Shown here piece by piece: positions 54,029 to 64,000 of a DNA stretch of 64,000 nucleotides. A program made the position numbers and the translations under genes. Below the pieces are notes generated by a model. The model made no database searches, was not told where the DNA came from, and saw nothing but the letters and a program-made list of their open reading frames with translations. Numbering within the stretch: position 1 is the first letter of the stretch; every line of letters begins with the position of its first letter. Location of the stretch: contig JAZHRO010000003.1 of assembly GCA_037157565.1 (NCBI GenBank), positions 41,553,001 through 41,617,000 on the forward strand, read 5' to 3'. Source of the stretch: Thalassia testudinum (lineage: Eukaryota; Streptophyta; Magnoliopsida; Alismatales; Hydrocharitaceae).

Positions 54029-54894
54029 TTCCTAAGTGCTTTGGAAATTTTCAGTGCATTTATTAAGCTGGGTTCTGGACAACCAGTTGATGAGCTGTTA
54101 CCACTGACAACTTGCCAGCCATGCTCGTGCGGTGAAGTGTGGCTTATTTCTTCTTTTTTTTGTCTTTTCTCCTTTTCTTTTTGATTGATTTCTTTTTTTT
54201 TTAAGTAGGTGGCTTCCCTGGTCTAAGATTTACCTAAAGGCAACAAGAAGAGAAAGATCCAGTGACTGGGCTCTGGACAACCTACCTATGGACTGTTACC
54301 CATGATAACTTGCCAGCCATATCACCCTAGGAGATTCATTAGCTACCCAATTTCCGCTAGAATCGTCGAACAACGAGTCAATGACAAGATGGTGTGTAGA
54401 TGCTTAAAACTCAAAATTCCCTCAAATCAGAGGGTGGGTTGATAAGTCGTGTACTTATCACCCAAACTTATTTACTCCAATTAAAATAGAATTTAGGTTG
54501 GTGAGGACTCGAGAAATAAATCCACATTTTAGTGGATACACGGGCTAATTAAGTCCAAAGACCTGAAGGGTCTTTGTGTTCAGATCCTAATGTAAAATTT
54601 CCTAAGATTGAAAAGTCCTAATGTCCAACTAATCCTTCCTAATTTTGATTTTTTTATGTATAAATAAGAAGAGAAAAACAATTTACATGAATTTCACAAA
54701 ACTGACCAAATGATTCAAAAATGAATCCACCCCCCCATGCCTATCTGATGCAATGTCCTCATTGAAAAAGAGACATGAAAGAAAGGGTAGAATATGAAAG
54801 ATGTCACCTGAATATGAAGCTCGTATCAGCTTTGTGTCATATGTACAACTGCTGAGTTTAATGCCGTCAGCTAGGCGAAGTTCAGCCAAAGAAG
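54029..54894 (-). other. C 3' noncoding region, part beyond B
   Basis: No gene. It holds two copies of the paired repeat (54067-54123 and 54265-54320, reverse complement TGGCTGGCAAGTT...GTTGTCCAGA-CCCAG), sequence homologous to D at 54480-54640, and the internal polypurine-like tract at 54729-54760 (minus strand GAGGACATTGC...CATGGGGGGGTGG). The post-ORF hairpin has decayed here, but the GGCATTAAACTCAGC context is kept. Confidence 0.72.
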
Positions 54895-56295
54895 TCACAG
54901 AATGGCTAGAGCAACTGTGTCTAAGACTGGTTCTAGAAGAATACGGTCAATAACAGGCTTCAGATGTTGACCGTTGACTTTAAATGTGTTGCCCGTCTTT
55001 GGGTCAAAAATCTGAACAGCTCCATTTGGAAAAATCTGGTCAATTATGAATGGACTATTCCATTTAGATCTAAGTTTGCCAGGAAAGAGCTTAAGTTTAG
55101 AATCAAATAACCTGACCTTCTAGTTTGGTTCAAAGCTCTTGCGGGAAATCAGTTGATCATGTAGAGCTTTGGTTCAAGCCTTGTAGATCTTGGCATTCTC
55201 ATATGCATCATTTCTAAGCTCCTCCAACTCAGATAGTTGGAGTTTCCTGGTCTTCCCAGCTAAATTCAGATCTAAATTGCATTATTTGATTACCCAGAAT
55301 GCCCTGTGCTTAATCTCTACGGGTAGATGGCAAGCCTTTCCATACACCAAATGGAATGGAGACATGCCGATGGGCATTTTATACTCCGTACGATAGGCCC
55401 AAAGGGCATCCTCAAGCTTTTGAGTCCAATCCTTGTGATTAGGCCTAACCGTTTTCTACAGAATGTTCTTGATCTCTTGATTGGAGATCTTGGCTTGTCC
55501 ATTCGTCTAGGGATGGTAAGGTGTGGAAATTTGGTGATTAACCCCGTATTTGGCCAATAAATTCTAGAATTGGGCGTTAGTAAAATGAGTGCCACCATCA
55601 CTGATGATAGCCCTCGGAATCCCAAACCTACTGAATATATTTTTCTTGACAAAATCGATGACCACCTTGTGGTCATTGGTTCGGGTGGGAATCGCCTCAA
55701 TCCATTTGGGCACATAATCAACAGCAACAAGAATGTACTGATGTTCAAATGAAGGGAGAAAGGGTCCCATGAAATCGATGCCCCAAACATCGAAAATTTC
55801 GACAGGAAGAATTGGGTTTAGGGGCATCATATCTCTCTTAGTTATGCTCCCGAGTACCTGACATCGAGAACATGACCTTGAGAAATTCTGGGCATCCTTG
55901 AATAAAGATGGCCAATAGAAGCCAGATTGCAAGATTTTTGCAGTCGTCTTTTTCCAGGAGAAATGTCCACCACACCCAGATGCATGGCAGAACTCGAGTA
56001 TACTGTTGAATTCATTCTCCGGTATACATCGATGAATAATCTGATCAGAGCCGATGCGGTACAGCTCAAGGTCCTCCCAGAAGCAGTATTTGGCCTCAGA
56101 TTTGAGTTTATCCCGTTGTTGCTTGGTCCAATCTTGGGGCATTTGACCAACGGCTAAATAGTTAACAATGTCAACAAACCATGGGGTGTGGACACCTGAA
56201 ACTGTAAGAATAGTTTCGTCTAGAAAAGTGTCAGCAATCGGAATGTCCGGACGAGAGGAATCACCTAAAAGTCTCGACAAATGATCCGCTACCAC
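54895..56295 (-). pseudogene. int: C integrase
   Basis: Minus strand: an ADTFLDETILTVSGVHTPWF linker, the HHCC region (FCHASGCGGHFSWKKTTAKI through RSCSRCQVLG, about 55860-56000), the DDE core with VWGIDFMGPF, SDGGTHFTNAQF and then a frame change, and a C-terminal part with stops (55500-54900). The region up to the second Asp is a 243-codon unbroken frame (55564-56295). The third catalytic residue lies in decayed sequence near 55490-55510. Confidence 0.85.
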
Positions 56296-57570
56296 ATTTT
56301 GTACCGTGATTTTATCCTTGATTTCAAGATCAAATTCTTGAAGCAGAAGAATCCAACGAATAAGCTAGGGTTTAGCATCCTTTTTGGTGAAGAGATGTCT
56401 CAAGGATGAGTGGTCGGTATAAATGATAACATGAGACCCTAAGAGATAAGCCCTGAATTTTTCCAAAGCAAACACTACAGCTAGGAATTCCTTTTCAGTA
56501 ACAGTGTAATTCTTCTGGGCTTCATCTAGAGTTTTACTAGCGTAGTAGATGACAGAGGGATTTCTATCAATTTTCTGACCCGAGAAAGCCCCGACCGCAT
56601 AATCAGAAGCATCGGTCATGATCTCAAAAGGGGCTGTACAAATTGGTGGTTACAAAATTGGAGCACAGGTGACTGCCATTTTCAAGAAATCAAATGCCTT
56701 TTGGCATGATTCGTAAAAAACAAATGGCGTTTCTTTGGCAAGAAGATTACTCAGGGGACGAGCAACCTTCGAGAAATCCTTGATGAATCTTCGATAGAAT
56801 CCCACATGGCCAAGAAATGATTGGATTTATTTAATAGATGTGGGAGGAGGAAGTTTAGCGATAGCATCAACCTTAGCTTTATCCACTTTAATTCCCCGTT
56901 CAGAGATTACATGACCCAAATTGATGCCTTCTTGGGTCATGAAATGACTCTTTTCCCAGCTAAGGACCAATCATGTTTTGATACATCGCTTAAGAATCAT
57001 TTCCAGATTAGCCAAACAAGAGGCAAACGATTCTCCGAAAATAGAGAAATCATCCATGAAGACTTCCATAAACTCTCCCACCATGTTAAAAAATATGGCT
57101 AGCTTACACCTTTGAAAAGTCGCAGGTGCATTGCACAACACGAAAGGCATCCTACGAAAAGCAAAGGTTCCATAGGGATAGGTGAAAGTAGTTTTTTCCT
57201 GATCCTCGGGATGGATAGGAACTTGTTTGTATCCCGAGTAGCCATCAAGAAAACAGAAGTATTTCTGCCTGGCTAATCTTTCCAAGATTTGATCGATGAA
57301 GGGCAGGGGAAAATGATCCTTTTTAGTGGTTGCGTTCAGCTTCCTATAATCAATACAAACCCTCCAAGAGGAAGCTAAACGAGTTGTGACAGATTCTCCT
57401 CTCTCATTAGTCACAACGGTAATCCCAACTTTCTTCGAAACAATCTGCATGGGACTTACCCAGGGACTATCAGAGATTGGATAAATAATTCCTACATCGA
57501 GCCACTTGATGATTTCCTTTTTGACCACTTCTTGCATATTTGGATTCAATCTCCTCTACATCTGGTGAGA
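56296..57570 (-). pseudogene. rt: C reverse transcriptase and RNase H
   Basis: Minus strand: SDSPWVSPMQIVSKKVGITV, SWRVCIDYRKLNATTKKDHF, PLPFIDQILERLARQKYFCF, LDGYSGYKQV, RRMPFVLCNAPATFQRC and the catalytic FMDD at 57049-57060. RNase H follows with MTDASDYAVGAFSGQ (aspartate kept), YTVTEKEFLAVVFALEKFRA and IYTDHSSLRHLFTKKDAKP. RT is a 192-codon open stretch. A frame change at about 57640 separates it from protease, and stops near 56970, 56650 and 56360 break the rest. Confidence 0.88.
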
Positions 57571-58560
57571 AGGGTGGGATCCATCTTCCAAGAATATTCT
57601 ATGATTACAGTAAGATGGTTCGATCCCCCTGAGGTCATGAATGGTCTAACAATTGCCTCCTTATATTCCTTCAAGACCTTGATCAATTTAATCTCTTGCT
57701 CCTTTGTCAATTTAGCACTGATAATCACAGGGAACATCTTCTGAGGTCCTAAAAATTGATATTTCAAATTCTCAGGCAATGGTTTCAATTCAAGCTGGGG
57801 TGGGTTGATGATTGATGGTAGGGTAGATGCTGAAGATTCAACAAGAAGAAGAGGTTGTGAGTGAACAAAATCAATAACCTCTTCAGAAAATGGTAGGTCA
57901 GCCATAGAGGGTTGCGGGTCGAATTCGTCATCCAAGGAGGAACTTTCGATTGAGGAAACCATCAAACAAGTTTCAATGTTTCCATTATCCTCATCAAGTT
58001 CCTCAATAAATCCATAATCCTCAAATTTATTGATCGCCTTAAAAATATCCAATTTCATTCGTTGATCCCCAAAGTCGATTTCCATGATACCACTTTCACA
58101 ATTAATGTTGGCCTTAGCGGTAGCCAGGAATGGACGTCCTAAAATGATGGGCGTGCTCCTCAGATTATCAGATACATCCATGTCAAGGATAAGGAAATCT
58201 ACAGGAAAATAGAAATCCTTGACCTTGACTATAACATCTTCAATAATGCCTTGTGGATTTGTGATCGAACGGTCCGCTAACTGTAACGTTACTGAAGTTG
58301 GTCGAAGTTCACCTAATCCAAACTTCTCGTAAAGAGAAGTCGGAATTAGGTTGATGGATGCACCTAGATCCAAAAGTGCTCTATCAAATGTGTAATCTCC
58401 AATGACGTAAGAAATCAACGGAGCACTAGGATCTCTCTTTTTCTGAGGAAGGTAGTGCAGGATAACAGAACTAGCCTGCACTACCGTCCTCGGAACAGAT
58501 TCTCTCGACTTACGCCTTTGTGTACACAAATCCTTTAAAAATCTTGCGTAAGCCGGTATG
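57571..58560 (-). pseudogene. pr: C aspartic protease and linker
   Basis: This stretch is almost fully open (327 codons on the minus strand, 57546-58529): MCTQRRKSRESVPRTVVQAS, ALLDLGASINLIPTSLYEKF (DLGA active site), FGLGELRPTSVTLQLADRS, VKDFYFPVDFLILDMDV and IILGRPFLATAKANINC, followed by an acidic linker to RT ending in LKPLPENLKYQFLGPQKMFP. The final residues are out of frame after the shift near 57640. It is the best-kept coding part of C. Confidence 0.88.
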
Positions 58561-58689
58561 TGCTTGATAGCATCAAGGAGTGGGATATTGATCTCAACAT
58601 TCTTAAATAGATTCAGAAGCTCCTCATTGCTATCAACAGACTTCTTCTTCTTTGATTTGGTTAAGGCTTCAGGAAAAGGAATATGAGTC

Positions 58690-60563
58690 AGATCTTTGGA
58701 ATCAGGTTCCTAATCCTTGATTTCTCCTCCAGAATTCTCCTCTCTCTCCTCAGGTTCTTCAGGATTTAAAAGATCAGAATAGTGTGGTTGTGGATCCTGA
58801 GTCTGCTTAACACTCCTCAAAGTGACAGAATTTGCAGATGCATAATAATTTGGGTCTTGGGGAGGGTTAGGAAAGACTGGAGGGGCTTGATTAGCCATGA
58901 ATTGTTGATTTGCAAAAGAAGAAGAAGACGAGGAACCTTGCTCAACCACCTGAGCATGTGCGTGTGGGTCCCTCTTATTTCCATACCCATGGGCTTAGTT
59001 GCCCGAATTCATAATATTTCGCGGGTTGGGTACAGGTTGGGATGGTAGAGATCCGGGTTGATGAGAGTTAGCAATGAGCCCGGACTACAAGTTGTCCAGC
59101 GAGGTTTTCATTTGCTACATGAGCTGGAGCATGGATCCTTGCATCTCTACCATTTGTCGGTTCAAATCAGCCTGCCCTGCGGGTTGACAGGCATTCCAAG
59201 CTAGCTGATTGACCTGATTTGGAGGCAACTGAGTATATACATGACCCTGACCCATTGGTCATTGCGGAGCATAGTTGCTGGGTCGGAATTGGGTCTGTTG
59301 CCTCGGGTTTTTCCAAGAGAAGTTAGGGTGGTTTCTCCAACCCGGATTATAAGCATTAGAGTAGGGGTTGGATCTAACATTCTCTTGTATAGCACAGACA
59401 TCCTCATAGGGTGAGGATGGAGAGAATGAAAGGGAAGGATCAAAAAAATGGGATCAAAGGCCCCAGTTTGAAACCCGTGGGGTTCCGAAAAATGCTGACT
59501 CACAGATTGAGCCGCATCGAGTTAATTCACGAACTCCCGTCCAGAAGGAGCTCATGAAGAATGGAATCTCAAATTTTGGGATTGAGTGGATCGAGAGTTG
59601 TTCATAGAATTTCCAGCCATCCACTCTTCCATTCTCTTAGCAACCAAGGCCACCTTATCAAGTTTGTTACAAATCAATTCCATATCAAATGAATGAGTCA
59701 TGGACTTCATTGACATTTGATCTGGGCTACTGGGACCGATTAAATGTATCCATGGAGGCATGATTGATTGAATTCTCACTCATTTCCTCAAATAAATCAT
59801 GTGCACTATCTGCATCTTTATTGAGGAAATTGCCTCTGCAAAAAGCATCCACATGATTTTTGAGTTGCTCAGTCAACCCATGATAGAAGATCTGCACGAA
59901 TTTTCATTTCGGCACCTCGTGGTGTGGACACCTCCGCAATACGTCCTGGAATCGCTCTCAGGCCACATGAAACTGCTCCCCCTGCCGCTGGGTAAAGGTA
60001 GTGATTGCCCATCTCAAAGCATTGGTACGTCCGATTTGGAAGAATTTCTTCAGAAAGGCTGATTTCAACTCATTCCAAGTTGTAATTGGTCTTCCTATTG
60101 TCCTATACAAATGCGCGGCCTTATCCCTAAGACAGTGGGGGAAGAGCCTCATGATCATTTGCTCCTCGTTTATGTTTTGTGCCTTGGTGGTCTGGACCAA
60201 AGTGGTCAAGTCCTCCAAGTGCTAAAATGGATCTTCGGAGCCAAGCCCATGATAATGTTTAATCAGGCTTAACACCTGGGGCTTGATTTCTATGTCACCG
60301 GCTGGAATCTGGACACCGGGACGTTCCCCGTAATTTGAAGGATCATAAAAATCCTTCAAGGGCTGAGTGCCCTGCATTCTCTAGAACCATTCCTGCATTC
60401 TCTGCATTTGTTCCAGCTGCCTTCGAAATTCTTCCTGTGGATTTCCAAGCAGAGGAGGCTGTTGGTCGGCCATGGGATCAATTTGACCAAAATCCAATTT
60501 GCACCTCCTAGAATACTCTAATGGTCCTTCTAATTGGGGATTCAATGACCATCTTCACAGCAT
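58690..60563 (-). pseudogene. gag: C gag
   Basis: The start ATG at 60561-60563 is followed after one codon by TGA (an Arg codon in relatives), then a YSRRCKLDFGQIDPMADQQP-type N-terminus. The capsid region has HLEDLTTLVQTTKAQNINEE, LYRTIGRPITTWNELKSAFL, KKFFQIGRTNALRWAITTFT and PHHEVPK. The later part has SFDMELICNKLDKVALVAKR and a Gln/Asn/Pro-rich tail with NHPNF-type repeats near 59300-59360. Frame changes occur near 59780-59960 and 59500. Confidence 0.85.
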
Positions 60564-61767
60564 AAATTAGGAGAAGGTCGGAAGGACTGGGGATAGGGAC
60601 CTTGCAGCACAACAAAACAAGGCTGTCCTTAAGTGGGGTAGCCTAAGGATCTACTGACTCCCAGAACCTGCCTTAAGACTGTAAATGATTTACTCTACAT
60701 GCGTCTGTTCAATCCAACCAGTTAGAAGGAGGGACTGGGGAGAAGGTTCTTCCTTCGGCTTTCGCCTCCGGTTCCTAGTGTACCCCCCAGCCGCGGTCGT
60801 TTGATGCTACTCCTCTAGCTAGACATCAGATTAATCAGTATAAGTAGGTTAATCAAAGACAATCTCAGAGTAGGCCCTGAAAAGGGAATCAGACCTTAAG
60901 GCCAACGTCTACTCAATTTTATTAAGGCCTGGGATTGTGGTGCTTATGGAATGTGATGGGCCCTTAAAATGGGTTGTACCCTTAATGATTGATTGAGATT
61001 TGTGTAAGTGCATGCACAACCAAGGTTTTCAAGCAAGATTATTTGTGATGTGTGGATTTTAATGTTTAAATCTTGCTTAAGTAGCTTTTAGGGTTTCAAA
61101 TTAGGTGAATTGCAATCAAGTTTCTAGGCAAACCAAGTTGTTAAACACGGGTGAAGATTATTTTCCTTTAAAACCAGAAAGAAAGTGGAGTGCCTGGAAT
61201 AGACCTAGATTGAAAACCCTAAGGAGGAGCTACTCGATGAGTTGATTTTAAGTATAGTGGTGCAGCCCAAACAACTCAAACAACTAGCCACAAATGCACC
61301 ACTAAGTTAGGCACTCAAAGATGATTAACCTAGAATGATTTCTACTCTTTTATGTGTTGCTTTATGTGTACCGGTTTCACAGATCAAAACCTGGTTGAGT
61401 AGAAACAAATCAATTCTGTTAAGTGCCTTGAATGTGGGTGTACGTTGTGTGTTTGTTGAAAATTGCCCCACAAGATTATCTTTTTATTTTTTTTATATAA
61501 ATGAGGGTGGAATGAATGTGAGTGAGAATCCAAATAACCAAACTATTCCTATGATTTATGCAAACACCTATGTTAATTGGAATTTGGATTTAATGTGGCG
61601 AATGAAATCTATGGAGGGTTTACAGTTATCTTCAACTGCACTTTACTCCAGTCTACTGCTTGATGATTCCCTGATGGAGGTCTCTGCAAAACAATAGATA
61701 CAAGAGAAAGCAAGTTAGAAAATAATAAAGTGCAAGAAATGCGAAAAGAAGATCAGAAATCGTTACC
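60564..61767 (-). other. C 5' leader with a conserved hairpin motif
   Basis: About 1.2 kb noncoding. The block at 60745-60810 (minus strand) reads TCAAACGACCGCGGC, a G-run, GAGGC-GAAA-GCC and GGAAGAACCTT. It matches B 35281-35353, with the GNRA tetraloop at 60757-60766. The 120-codon plus-strand frame at 61335-61697 is antisense to the leader, and I see no support for it as a gene. Confidence 0.55.
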
Positions 61768-61785
61768 TCCCCAGCAACGGCGCCA
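61768..61785 (-). other. C primer binding site
   Basis: The minus strand reads TGGCGCCGTTGCTGGGGA, one transition from the tRNA-Asp complement and three bases from the LTR. Confidence 0.88.
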
Positions 61786-61788
61786 AAA

Positions 61789-63449
61789 TGTTGAACTTCG
61801 GGTTGCTATGCTAATGTGTTTGGTTTTGAAAAATCGGTCGTTGTAGTTTGAAAGTGAAGAACTCGTGTTCAACAAATGAAATTTATATCGGAATGGAAAT
61901 CCCGGGTCGAACACAGGGAGGCGACGTCGATCTATATTCGCAACTATATCTTTTTAGAATTTTTCTTGAAAAGTGAGGCGATGTAATTACAATGAAACCA
62001 TAACAACAATCAGACTAAAAAGGGAGAGAGAGAGAGAGAGAACATGAATTCAATAATTCAAAATGTTTATATAATAAAACCAAATAAGAATTATACTAGA
62101 AAGCGGGAAATCAGCTACACTAGAAAGCAGGAAAATTTCTACACTAGAAAGCTGTAAAGAATGGGAGAGAGAAGTCATCCTCCTCGATGATTGCTTGGAG
62201 GACGAGTTGGATGGGACGGCGCCTGGACAAAGGAGGACGAAGCAGAAGAACGAGAACGAGGCAGCACGTCGTCGCTGTCGTGGGATCCACTTCCGAACGG
62301 GGGACAAAAATTTGACTTTATCTCGCGATGAGCATCCCGGGTGTGGGACAAGCTTCTCTTGAGCTTTGGAGAGGTAGAGAAGCGAAGGAAGAGATGAGAA
62401 TTTCGTGTGGAGGGGGTCTCCTTTTATAGTTTCAAGGAGTGGGGGCAATTTAGTCATTACAACTCTTAAAACAATAATTCAAGATCTTTAGTGGCGGATA
62501 AAACTGTTGCTAAAGGTCTGAACGTGGGCATAGTGGGCGGCATGTTCGCGCCCGCTCGCTTGCCCGTGCGCTCAACGAACGCACACGTCCAGCCATTCTC
62601 AGTTGTCCGATCGCGAGATCGGACAACTTAGATCGCGCTACGCCCGCCTCCTCAGCACGCGCCCGTCCGCGTACGATGCTGCGTCTTCGCCCCGCGTGCA
62701 ATAGCAAGTAGGCATTATCAGGTGCACGCGACCGTTCGATCTCTATCCGATGCTCGATCGGGTGCGTGCCTCCGCTCCAATTGCTGCACGGCGAGGCTCG
62801 AACGCGTGCCTTCGCTTCGCGTTAGAGCGCTCGACCAACGCGCTATGGGCGCGTTTGTGTCGAGCGCCTAACTTCAGCGTGGGCGCGTCGCAGCTGTTAG
62901 ATATTGATCTAATGGCGGGGAAGGGCGGATGCGGAGGTCTTCAGCGGGTGTGTGCGGACGATTGGGCCGCCGAGATGGTGCCACGTGGTGCCATCTTGGC
63001 CGTCTATCTTCTGGATGATGTAGATAGTGCCACGGGTGTTGGATTGACTCGATTTTTACGTCATTAGGCTGCAATCGTCGATCTGAATCCATCAGTGTGG
63101 TTGGATTTGTCGTTTGAAGTGCAGATTCACACCATCTTGGCCCTTGATCTTCTAGGATTCCTCGATCACTATCTGATGCTACAGATGTCTGATTAGGGCG
63201 ATCTTAGAGTCGTTAAACTTCAATCGTCGTCCTGATCACATCTGTACAGTTGGATCTTCGATCCGAGGTCCCGATGAAAAGTTTGCCCTGTCCAAGAACA
63301 TAGAATGAGACAATTAACCTCCATTTTATTCAAATTACTCTAAATGCAAGATGATGCATGTTATCTAATATTTATAGCATGCAATGCAATCCTATACTTA
63401 AGAACATGCATAAATAGACATCTTAGGTAGTGTAAACATATTTACATCA
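61789..63449 (-). mobile_element. C 5' LTR
   Basis: The 1,661-bp LTR (TGTTGAACTTCGGG to TTTACATCA) is paired with 30902-32507. It holds a GA microsatellite (62022-62041), the TATA box on the minus strand (62420-62429), the inverted repeat (about 62485-62515), the tRNA-like module (62790-62850) and the G-box palindrome (62973-62994). It retains about 50 bp near 62890-62940 that the 3' LTR has lost. Confidence 0.9.
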
Positions 63450-63454
63450 CCTGT
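63450..63454. repeat. Target-site duplication of element C, right copy (CCTGT)
   Basis: It pairs with CCTAT at 30897-30901, with one transition. Together with the rejoined LINE frame it confirms a single insertion. Confidence 0.75.
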
Positions 63455-63590
63455 AGTCTCTAAGAAAAGAGGCATGAGCTTCCTTAGGAATGAAGGTAAG
63501 AAAAGTGTGATTCACTTCCTTCACCAAACTTCTAACCCCCTCAAAGAAGTGCTCCACATTAGAACGAAAAGGGTCATAACCATAAAAAGT
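63455..63590 (-). pseudogene. L2 reverse transcriptase, upstream fragment
   Basis: The minus strand encodes VEHFFEGVRSLVKEVNHTFL followed by TFIPKEAHASFLRDY. This is the conserved ..NHTFI.LIPK......DYRP block of plant LINE RT (motif 1). The following residues RPVEYCN are at 30880-30901 on the far side of element C. The LINE cannot be followed beyond about 63590. Confidence 0.75.
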
Positions 63591-64000
63591 TTGAGGTCGT
63601 ATCTCGTGGGCGTACGAGTACGTTTAACATGGATTAAAATCGTTTTCTTATTTTCATTTTAGTTTTTCTGCAAATGTCAAAGATGCCTATTTTCTTATTT
63701 CTTCATCTAGACAAGTGGAAGCCACTCCAATTACTCGCTTCATTAATTGCGGGAAACCGTCTGCTTTTGGAAGATGGCAAGAAGGGCAAAAAAAATCCCC
63801 CTACGACCACACTTAGAGAGACTTTACCGACGACTAATCGTTCGCTTTGCCACTAAATTGAATTTGACAAACGTGTGAAACCTCCTCGTGGTCCGGAATC
63901 GACAACCGGACTCTGACAAACTCATTCAAAAAAACAGCTCGTGGTCGTCCCTCCGGCCAATTCAATCGAAGCTCTATTGCTCTTCAATCAAAGGTCTTCT
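63591..64000. other. Unassigned sequence at the right edge
   Basis: LINE coding stops being recognisable here. A pyrimidine-rich TTCTTATTTTCATTTTAG near 63650 looks like a splice acceptor, and short frames of about 60 codons follow, but no domain, LTR edge or repeat is clear. It may be another insertion into L2 or a strongly diverged part of it. Confidence 0.35.

Larger units (their letters stand above)
30902..63449 (-). mobile_element. Element C, Athila-lineage retrotransposon, split by element B
   Basis: C is complete when B is removed (30902-33038 plus 54029-63449, about 11.6 kb). Minus-strand order: 5' LTR 61789-63449, PBS, leader, gag, protease, RT/RNase H, integrase, 3' noncoding region with internal and terminal polypurine tracts, and 3' LTR 30902-32507. 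Both edges have TG/CA ends and a 5-bp duplication. The 3' noncoding region reads straight through the B site: its reverse complement aligns without a gap to 51998-52170 of B. LTRs differ by about 8% by eye. Several frameshifts and stops are present. Confidence 0.9.
29134..63590 (-). mobile_element. LINE L2 (L1-type), split by element C and its nested insertions
   Basis: The minus-strand LINE has its poly-A tail as poly-T at 29134-29145. Its own sequence is 29134-30901 and 63455-63590. Across the C insertion the RT frame rejoins at the conserved DYRP block, with AHASFLRDY on the right side and RPVEYCN on the left. This proves that C landed in RT motif 1. The part 5' of about 63590 cannot be followed. 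Stops and frameshifts are present in all pieces. Confidence 0.8.

Noticed and set aside
61335..61697. 120-codon plus-strand frame in the C leader
   Set aside because: It lies between PBS and gag on the opposite strand, with no domain and no homologous frame in the leaders of B or D.
1..64000. CRISPR arrays, bacterial operons, ribosome binding sites, rRNA genes
   Set aside because: None seen. The tandem repeats present are irregular, and the sequence is plant nuclear repeat DNA.

Overview
The window is plant nuclear DNA made almost wholly of transposable elements, and I see no intact host gene. Two things point to an angiosperm. The Ty3/gypsy elements are of the Athila lineage (RT with IDYRKLN, protease DLGA, a primer binding site matching the 3' end of tRNA-Asp), and there are L1-type LINEs with zinc-knuckle and zf-RVT domains plus a CACTA-like end. 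The density of Athila elements suggests pericentromeric heterochromatin. The species cannot be told from the sequence. Element labels (A, B, C, D, F, S1-S4, L1, L2) are mine.

Left nest, 1-26,855. Element D (Athila, minus strand, 17,882-26,855) carries gag, protease, RT/RNase H, integrase, PBS and 5' LTR. Its 3' noncoding region is cut at 17,881 by element F (minus strand), whose 5' LTR, PBS, leader and broken gag fill 17,881-1 and continue past the left edge. F gag is split by solo LTR S2 (619-12,230, target duplication CATAT). S2 is split by solo LTR S1 (1,018-3,928) and by LINE L1 (5,085-12,199, 10-bp duplication). L1 is split by solo LTR S3 (5,807-8,026). The F leader carries a further solo LTR, S4 (13,385-15,215, duplication GGTGT).

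Middle, 26,856-29,133. This holds the 3' end of a degraded CACTA-like element and about 740 bp of unassigned AT-rich DNA with a short degenerate tandem repeat.

Right nest, 29,134-64,000. LINE L2 (minus strand) is interrupted at its RT DYRP motif by Athila element C (minus, 30,902-63,449, duplication CCTAT/CCTGT). C is interrupted in its 3' noncoding region by Athila element B (plus, 33,039-54,023, duplication GCTTC). B is interrupted inside gag by element A (plus, 36,193-46,227, duplication TTCCC). LTR divergence falls inward (C about 8%, B about 4-6%, A about 0.1%, by eye), as nesting order demands.

Element A is the most notable object. It is a 10.0-kb, very recently inserted LTR element with no gag, protease, RT or integrase, but with one intact 628-codon reading frame of unknown function. 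It keeps the Athila PBS and the 3' RNA motifs of B, C and D, which suggests it is mobilised in trans. Other unexplained structure includes arrays of strong but mutually unrelated hairpins just upstream of the TATA box in several LTRs, tRNA-like A-box/B-box modules in the U3 of B and C, a conserved internal polypurine-like tract about 1.2 kb before the real one, and RNA hairpins with covariation in the leader and after the last ORF.
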